From assembly GCF_020733705.1 (NCBI RefSeq), contig NZ_JAJFZM010000002.1:186001-250000 (forward strand): 64,000 nucleotides of DNA, written 5' to 3'. The notes beneath the pieces are model-generated. The model worked only from the letters and a program-made list of their open reading frames with translations, ran no database searches and was not told where the DNA came from. Source of the DNA: Nocardia australiensis. GTDB taxonomy: Bacteria > Actinomycetota > Actinomycetes > Mycobacteriales > Mycobacteriaceae. Of the stretch, positions 59,363-64,000 are shown one piece after another; position 1 is the first letter of the stretch, and the number at the start of each line of letters is the position of its first letter. Both the position numbers and the translations under genes were made by a program.

Positions 59363-60563
59363 GGGCCGCCCAGGCGGTGGTCTCGTTGTAGAGCGTCCGG
59401 GTTTTCAAGCAGCCGTGGAGGATGCCGACGAGCCGGTTGGCGACATGCCGCAGTGCGGCACTGTGGTTGAGGCCCCGGGCTCGCTGCTTGTCGTAGTAGG
59501 CGCGGGCGCCCGGCGACGCCTTCAGGGCGCAGAACGCCTGCGTGAGCAGCGCATCGACGAGGCGGTCCTGGTGCACGAACCGGGCAACCACGACCTTCGA
59601 CTTCCCCGACGCACGGGTGATCGGGGACGTCGCGGCGTAGTTCTTCCGCGATTTCGCGGTCGCGTAGCGGGCGTGGTCGTCTCCGAACTCGGCGAGCACC
59701 CGGGCCCCGAGAATCATGCCCAGTCCCGGCTGGGACCCGATGATCTCAGCGTCCGGGTGCCGCCCAAAATGGGCCTCGACCTCGCTGTGCAGGGCTTTCA
59801 CCTGCGCGTCGAGGGTCATCAGCACCGCTATCGTGGCTCTGGTTCCCGCCGCGTAAGCGGCGGTGATCACCGGGGCCCGGCCCAACTGCTCACTACGCAG
59901 GACCGCCCGGATCGCTGCGGCTCTCGCGTCGAGGTCACCGCGGCGGCCGGCGCGTTTCAACGCCGCTTTGACCTGGTTGATCGACAGGCGGGCAGCAGTC
60001 TGCGGGTCGGGGGCCTTGCCGAGCAGTTCCAGGGAGTCGGGGGCATCAAGGTCGTCGAACGCCTCGATCGCAGCCGGGAAGTACTCCCGCAGAGCGTGTT
60101 TGAGTCGCTGAGTATGACGGGTGCGTTCCCAGATCATCGTCTTGTGCATCCGGGCAACTACCTTCACCGCCTGCGCGTCGACGCTGTCACCGGCGACGAC
60201 CCGCAGTTGGTGGGCGTCGGTGCGAACCATGTCGGCCAGCGAGTGCGCGTCGGCGGCATCGGACTTCGCACCGGACACGCTGCGGCGTTCCCGAAACCTC
60301 GCGGCTTGCAGCGGGTTCACCGCGTACACGGTGTAGCCGGCCGCGATCAACGCCGCGACCCAGGGGCCGCGATCGGTTTCGATACCGATCCGTACTTCGG
60401 TGTCCTCGTCGTCGCCGAGGTACTCACCGATCATCGCGTGCAACCGGGTGATCCCGGTGATCCCTTCGGGCAGACGGGCTTTGGCGAGCCGTTTCCCGGT
60501 CTCGTCCATCAGTTCGACATCGTGATGATCCGATGCCCAGTCGTCACCGACCAGCAGCACCAC
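59334..60563 (-). CDS. IS110-family transposase
   Basis: 409 residues. The N-terminal RuvC-like DEDD domain begins VVLLVGDDWASDHHDVELMD (first Asp) with RIGIETDRGPWVAALIAAGY (Glu), and KSDAADAHSLADMVR (Asp pair). The C-terminal Tnp_20 domain has PDAEIIGSQPGLGMILGARV and the Ser-containing YAATSPITRASGKSKVV. The frame is intact. GTG 60563 follows GGGGAG. IS110 elements lack inverted ends and may use a bridge RNA from the flanking non-coding DNA; 60564-60830 or the short 3' flank would be the place to look. Confidence 0.93.
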   Translation of the reverse strand: MVLLVGDDWASDHHDVELMDETGKRLAKARLPEGITGITRLHAMIGEYLGDDEDTEVRIGIETDRGPWVAALIAAGYTVYAVNPLQAARFRERRSVSGAKSDAADAHSLADMVRTDAHQLRVVAGDSVDAQAVKVVARMHKTMIWERTRHTQRLKHALREYFPAAIEAFDDLDAPDSLELLGKAPDPQTAARLSINQVKAALKRAGRRGDLDARAAAIRAVLRSEQLGRAPVITAAYAAGTRATIAVLMTLDAQVKALHSEVEAHFGRHPDAEIIGSQPGLGMILGARVLAEFGDDHARYATAKSRKNYAATSPITRASGKSKVVVARFVHQDRLVDALLTQAFCALKASPGARAYYDKQRARGLNHSAALRHVANRLVGILHGCLKTRTLYNETTAWAAHCQAAATAA

Positions 60564-60857
60564 AGCTCCCCGTTCGTCGTTGTCGGACAACCAGTTCCGG
60601 CAGCGCGCGGGAGAATGTCGGCGACCTAATGAATCAGTGCTCACACCGGCCGGCGGTGGGCACGACATCCCATCAGCGATCTCCTTCTCCCGGCGAACCG
60701 GCGGGGGCACCATCTCAGATCAGGACTCGAAGTCCAGGCTCCACATGTGCTCACCCGCCGGTCGCTACCACTAGCGAGTCTGCCTGATCCATCGATCACG
60801 CGGACCCACTAATACTCATTAGGATCTTCCGACCGCCGATGTCGATCCCGGGCAGCT

Positions 60858-60896
60858 TCCTTCGTCGGTGAGGCGAAAGTCCACCGAAACGAAGGA
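60858..60896 (+). promoter_or_regulatory. Hairpin that can hide the DUF899 gene's ribosome binding site
   Basis: TCCTTCGT-CGGTG (60858-60870) can pair with CACCG-AA-ACGAAGGA (60082-type arm at 60882-60896), 13 base pairs with a two-base bulge and an 11-nt loop. The 3' arm includes GAAGGA of the Shine-Dalgarno sequence GAAGGAGAAG. It may give translational control of the DUF899 gene. Confidence 0.4.
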
Positions 60897-60904
60897 GAAG
60901 TCCG

Positions 60905-61645
60905 ATGACCATCGAATCGTCCGTGCCCGCACCCACGGTCGTCGACCGTGCCACCTGGCAGGCCGAGATAGACGCGCTGCGGATTCAGGAAAAGGCCCAT
61001 ACCCGCGAAGGCGATGCGCTCGCGGCCGCCCGGCGACGGCTCCCCATGGTGGAGGTGGATCCGGCCGTTGCGGTGATCGGGCCGAACGGGCCGGTCACAT
61101 TGCTCGAGGTATTCGAGGGCCGCAGCCAGCTGATCGCCTACTTCTTCATGTGGCATACCGGCCAGCCCGCCGCCGACCAATGCCAGGGCTGCACGTTCTA
61201 CACCTCTCAGGTTCGCGAGCTGTCCTATCTGCATTCACGCGACATCACCTACGCCACGTTCTGCCAAGGCCCGTACGAGGAGAGCCGCCGCTACCGCGAC
61301 TTCATGGGCTGGGATATCCCCTGGTACTCGATCCACGACTCCCGTGACGCACTGATGGCCGGTCGCTCGCCGTTCCTCCTGGCGTGCTATCTGCGACGCG
61401 GCGATCGGGTGTTCGAGACGTATTGGACGACGCGGCGCGGGGTCGAGGTCATGGACAACAGCTACACAATGTCGGATATGACGATCTACGGCCGGCAGGA
61501 GTCCTGGGAGGACTCACCCGCGGGCTGGCCGCGACTGTGGGGAGACACCGGCGAGAACACGCTTCGGACCGGCGGACGTCCCACCGCCCAGTGGTCACGT
61601 CTGGAGGCCGGGTGCTGCGAGGATCTCCGGGCCGGGGGACTCTGA
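60905..61645 (+). CDS. DUF899 thioredoxin-like protein
   Basis: 246 residues: TIESSVPAPTVVDRATWQAE, a thioredoxin-like core QLIAYFFMWHTGQPAADQCQ with GCTFYTSQVRELSYLHSRDI, and GWDIPWYSIHDS. CQGC is the position of the redox motif in this family. DUF899 proteins are widespread in actinobacteria and uncharacterised. AGGAGAAG precedes the ATG and can be folded into an upstream hairpin. A hairpin terminator-like sequence lies 42 bp after the stop. Confidence 0.88.
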   Translation: MTIESSVPAPTVVDRATWQAEIDALRIQEKAHTREGDALAAARRRLPMVEVDPAVAVIGPNGPVTLLEVFEGRSQLIAYFFMWHTGQPAADQCQGCTFYTSQVRELSYLHSRDITYATFCQGPYEESRRYRDFMGWDIPWYSIHDSRDALMAGRSPFLLACYLRRGDRVFETYWTTRRGVEVMDNSYTMSDMTIYGRQESWEDSPAGWPRLWGDTGENTLRTGGRPTAQWSRLEAGCCEDLRAGGL

Positions 61646-61686
61646 CAGTCTCGAGCAGCTGGGCACCGACTATGGTCCGGCCGGTG

Positions 61687-61710
61687 CCCGGCCGCTACTT
61701 TGCGGCCGGG
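61687..61710 (+). terminator. GC-rich hairpin after the DUF899 gene
   Basis: CCCGGCCGC, loop TACTTT, GCGGCCGGG: a perfect 9-bp stem. There is no U-run, as is common for actinobacterial terminators. Confidence 0.6.
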
Positions 61711-61779
61711 ACTCCGGAGTTGTGTACTCCACCTTCGGTTTCCGAGCTGTGATCAAGGAGTTCACGCGGGTCACCGGGC

Positions 61780-61950
61780 AAGGAGAACCTGCTCTTCAAA
61801 GTCGCCGAGGCCACTGTCGACGCGGGCGACAAGCTGGTGCGCGACACCGTCTTTCCGGTGGCGTCGCAGGCGACGCTGCACGATCTGGTCGCCGAGTTCA
61901 AGTCGTCGGGGCCGACGTATCAGCGCACCGTGCAGGCGACGCTGCGCTGG
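61780..61950 (+). pseudogene. Tn3-family transposase internal relic
   Basis: The plus-strand frame reads KENLLFKVAEATVDAGDKLV, RDTVFPVASQATLHDLVAEF and KSSGPTYQRTVQATLRW. This corresponds to the segment of Tn3-type transposases after DUF4158 (L-F-x-x-A-E-A-x-V-x-x-P-D-x-T-V-R, then L-x-D-L-V-A-E-x-K). Both sides are missing. It is a third transposase lineage or fragment in the window besides 42317 and 47784. Confidence 0.6.
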
Positions 61951-61988
61951 TGCACGGGCAGCGCTCGGCTGGTTCCTCGGGCCGCGCG

Positions 61989-62590
61989 TCAGCTCGAGAT
62001 GCTGGCTTGGATGCCGTCGAGGAGGAAGTCCAGGCCGGTGCGGAAGGTTTGGTCGGCGTCCAGGTGGGCGCCATCGCGTATGACCGTGGACAGCGCGGGG
62101 AATCGGCCGGTTGCGAACGTCCGCTCCAGATAAGGCCCGAAAGCGGCCTGCCACTGCTGTTCGTCTATCCCGGTGGCCCGCTCGGCGCGCCGCTCGGTGA
62201 TCTCCCGGCGCACCGCGCCGATCACGTATGCGTTGACCGCGTCGACCACCGGCATGACGGTGTCTACGTCGACGCCGGCCATTGCGGCCACCACAGCCTC
62301 CCCCCTGGCAAGCGCGTGCGGCCCGAACTGGGGCCGCCCACCGATAAGGTCAGCGAGCCATTCGTGCTCATGAGCGGCCTGCCGGGTGGTTTCGGCAAGG
62401 GAGCGCAGTACCTCTCGCCAGCCGTCTCCGGCCGGCCGGATCTGGGCATAGATCGCATCGACCATCAGGTCGAGCAACTCCTCCTTGGTGGCGATGTAGC
62501 CATACAGCCGCATCGGCCCGACCTCCAGCGCGGCGGCGACCTTGCGCAGCGACACCGCTGCCAGGCCGTCCGCGTCGGCCAGCCGGACTG
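61989..62590 (-). pseudogene. TetR-family regulator truncated at its 5' end
   Basis: The leftward frame has RLADADGLAAVSLRKVAAAL, EVGPMRLYGYIATKEELLDL and a TetR_C effector domain (GWREVLRSLAETTRQAAHEH). It ends LDFLLDGIQASISS. The HTH is complete from its second half but the first helix and start codon are absent: upstream of RLADADG the other strand becomes coding for a monooxygenase fragment. A start at 62555 would cut the HTH. Together with that fragment it marks a deleted tetR-monooxygenase divergon. Confidence 0.75.
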
Positions 62591-63022
62591 GTTCGCCACC
62601 AGTGGAATCCCGTTCGATGACCCGGCCGCTGCCCGGGCGCGGCTGATCGAGGAGCTCACCGGCTGGGACTCACAGTTCACCGCACTGATCGCAGCCTGCG
62701 ACGACACGGTCCTGCCACGGTCGATCACCACCCTCCCGGTCGGCCTGACCTGGCCGTCGACACCAGGCGTCACGCTGCTCGGCGATGCCGCGCACTTGAT
62801 GCCGCCGGTGGGGAGGGCGCCAACATGGCGCTGCTCGACGGCGCCCTGCTCGGTCTCGCACTAGCCGCGCACCCGGACAACTTTCCCGCCGCCGTCAAAG
62901 AATACGAACGCGAGATGTTCGAACGCACCAGCGCTGCCGCCCGAATGTCCGTGGACATGCAGGAATTGCTGATGTCGCCGGACGCCAGCCGGAGATTGCT
63001 CGAGTTCTTCCAACCGGGCTGA
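62576..63022 (+). pseudogene. TetX-like FAD monooxygenase, 5'-truncated and frameshifted
   Basis: It begins DWFATSGIPFDDPAAARARL, IEELTGWDSQFTALIAACDD, and reaches the GD motif VTLLGDAAHLMPPVG. One G is then missing near 62813, and the next frame continues EGANMALLDGALLGLALAAH and PDNFPAAVKEYEREMFERTS to a natural stop at 63022. The order matches tetracycline-destructase/PHBH-type monooxygenases (GDAAHLMPPxGEGANxAxLDG). The FAD Rossmann half is absent. Confidence 0.8.
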
Positions 63023-63142
63023 AATGTCACGGACTTCGGCTGAGCGGATCTTCATCGACAAAGGGTTCTCCGGCACCACCCGACAATCGATCGGCGACGT
63101 TCGCGCTGGTGCCGTTCTCGTGTGGCGCTGTGCCGAACACGG

Positions 63143-63631
63143 TCAGGAGTGTGCGGTCTGGTCGGCGAGGGCGGCAGCCAGGTCACCGAGCCTGCCGAAA
63201 ACACGCGCGTTTTCGATGTGATGGGCGTAGTCGCGGGACTCGACGATCTCACCGTCGCGCACGCGGACCACGAAGATGCAGGGCAACTCGAATGGCCGGC
63301 CCGCGACCGAACCGCGGTAGCTGAACTCCGCGATTACCACTTCTGGATCGGCGGTCTGGTGAGCAGTCATGTCAGATGGTGCGAAATCGATCTCGCCAGC
63401 GGCGCGTTTCGGTATTGCGGCGAAGTGGTCATACAACTCGCGCCGAGTACGCAGCGGTGTGTCACCCAGCGGGCTGAACGGGTGGCGAACGTCCGTGCGT
63501 TCGCCGTAGTAGCCGGACAGCTCGTCCAACAGCACTGCCCGTTGCTGATCGTCGAGACCCCCGCTGACCAGGTGGCCGACACCGACGGTGACGGCCCGAA
63601 CGAGATCGGCCGGTGTGTTCGGGTTAGGCAT
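63143..63631 (-). CDS. SnoaL-like/NTF2-fold protein
   Basis: 162 residues: PNTPADLVRAVTVGVGHLVS, VLLDELSGYYGERTDVRHPF, PEVVIAEFSYRGSVAGRPFE and IFVVRVRDGEIVESRDYAHH. SnoaL_2-type fold with the closing E-S-R-D-Y strand. TAGGAG precedes ATG 63631. It is divergent from the TetR gene at the window edge, with an operator between, so it is probably that TetR's target. Confidence 0.85.
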   Translation of the reverse strand: MPNPNTPADLVRAVTVGVGHLVSGGLDDQQRAVLLDELSGYYGERTDVRHPFSPLGDTPLRTRRELYDHFAAIPKRAAGEIDFAPSDMTAHQTADPEVVIAEFSYRGSVAGRPFELPCIFVVRVRDGEIVESRDYAHHIENARVFGRLGDLAAALADQTAHS

Positions 63632-63667
63632 GAGAACTCCTAAACGAAGTGTTGACTCCACTTACGC

Positions 63668-63689
63668 TACCGGAGTGTAGACTTCGGTA
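63668..63689. promoter_or_regulatory. Inverted-repeat operator of the SnoaL/TetR divergon
   Basis: TACCGGAGT (63668-63676), a 4-bp spacer and ACTTCGGTA (63681-63689) form an inverted repeat, 8 of 9 matching, midway between the two divergent starts. Confidence 0.65.
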
Positions 63690-63728
63690 TAGCCATGAGC
63701 AATATTCGATTATCCGGAGGCGTTCGGG

Positions 63729-64000
63729 GTGCGGAATGACGCGCGGCACAATCGGAAGCAGATACTCGCCGCGGCGGAGTCGGTCTTCGGCGAGCACGGG
63801 GCGACCGGTTCCACCGAAGAGGTCGCCCGGCGCGCCGGGGTTGGGATCGCGACAGTTTTTCGGCATTTCCCGACGAAATCCGCTCTGCTGGAAGCAACTT
63901 TGTTAGCGCACTTCGCCGAATTGCGCCGCCAGGCAAACGAGTCCGCCGACACAGGCGACCCTTTCGAAGCGGTGTGTGCCCTGGTCAGGGTGATGGTCGA
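63729..64000 (+). CDS. TetR-family regulator, N-terminal part (cut by window edge)
   Basis: From GTG 63729 the frame reads RNDARHNRKQILAAAESVFG, EHGATGSTEEVARRAGVGIA and TVFRHFPTKSALLEATLLAH, a complete TetR HTH, followed by the start of the effector domain (ADTGDPFEAVCALVRVMV). The remainder is outside the window. It is divergent from the SnoaL-like gene and probably controls it. Confidence 0.88.
   Translation, partial: MRNDARHNRKQILAAAESVFGEHGATGSTEEVARRAGVGIATVFRHFPTKSALLEATLLAHFAELRRQANESADTGDPFEAVCALVRVMV

Noticed and set aside
1-64000. CRISPR arrays, rRNA or tRNA genes
   Set aside because: No regularly spaced repeat array, no rRNA-like conserved stretches and no cloverleaf sequence were recognised on either strand.

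Overview
This is high-GC actinobacterial DNA, most likely from a Nocardia or close relative within the mycolic-acid bacteria. The marker genes are a Rv1733c-type membrane protein next to a tandem universal stress protein, a ChoD-type cholesterol oxidase, an MmpL transporter, SigK with its anti-sigma factor RskA, SigJ (ECF41), ECF42 and a deazaflavin (F420) dependent nitroreductase-family protein. I see no rRNA, tRNA or CRISPR array. The genus is inferred from gene content only.

Layout. 1-19980 is mostly ordinary chromosome: a CHAD protein (cut by the window edge), a Rv1733c-like/USP pair behind a DosR-like box, an FBP-domain protein, a LysR/BASS-transporter divergon, choD with a divergent TetR gene, a MarR/MFS operon with palindromic operators, sigK-rskA, a secreted GH1 enzyme, a methyltransferase, MmpL, GtrA and a BisC-type molybdoenzyme. 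20618-23381 is a 2764-bp cassette bounded by perfect 40-bp inverted repeats. It holds broken tnpR and tnpA pieces around three intact cargo genes (Clp_N protein, small HTH protein, FAD monooxygenase). 23423-29630 holds sigJ with its oxidoreductase partner, a Ddn-like gene, a methyltransferase, a PheC-like binding protein and a frameshifted MFS gene.

29631-48365 is an accessory island: a transposase relic, a FitAB toxin-antitoxin operon with an overlapping 40-codon membrane-protein ORF, a truncated 2OG-Fe(II) oxygenase, a TetR/carboxymuconolactone-decarboxylase-like pair, a secreted protein, and a recombinase module of four genes joined by ATGA overlaps (tyrosine recombinase, HTH, zinc-ribbon, second recombinase). 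The first recombinase gene is split by a 7395-bp Tn3-family transposon (38100-45494) with 38-bp inverted repeats and a 5-bp target duplication; in-silico removal restores a 375-codon frame. The transposon carries a PPOX-type protein, an epoxide hydrolase and a WYL regulator, and contains smaller nested Tn3 debris. A frameshifted resolvase and a Tn3 transposase 3' fragment follow.

48366-64000 mixes intact genes (zinc-free quinone-reductase-type oxidoreductase, HxlR regulator, SnoaL proteins, SMI1/KNR4 protein with an unknown partner, a tyrosine recombinase, GNAT, YCII-ECF42 pair, IS110, DUF899, TetR) with many relics. At three places (about 9.76, 50.82 and 62.58 kb) a regulator and its divergent target have both lost their 5' ends, leaving head-to-head 3' fragments, so deletion of shared promoter regions recurs in this window.
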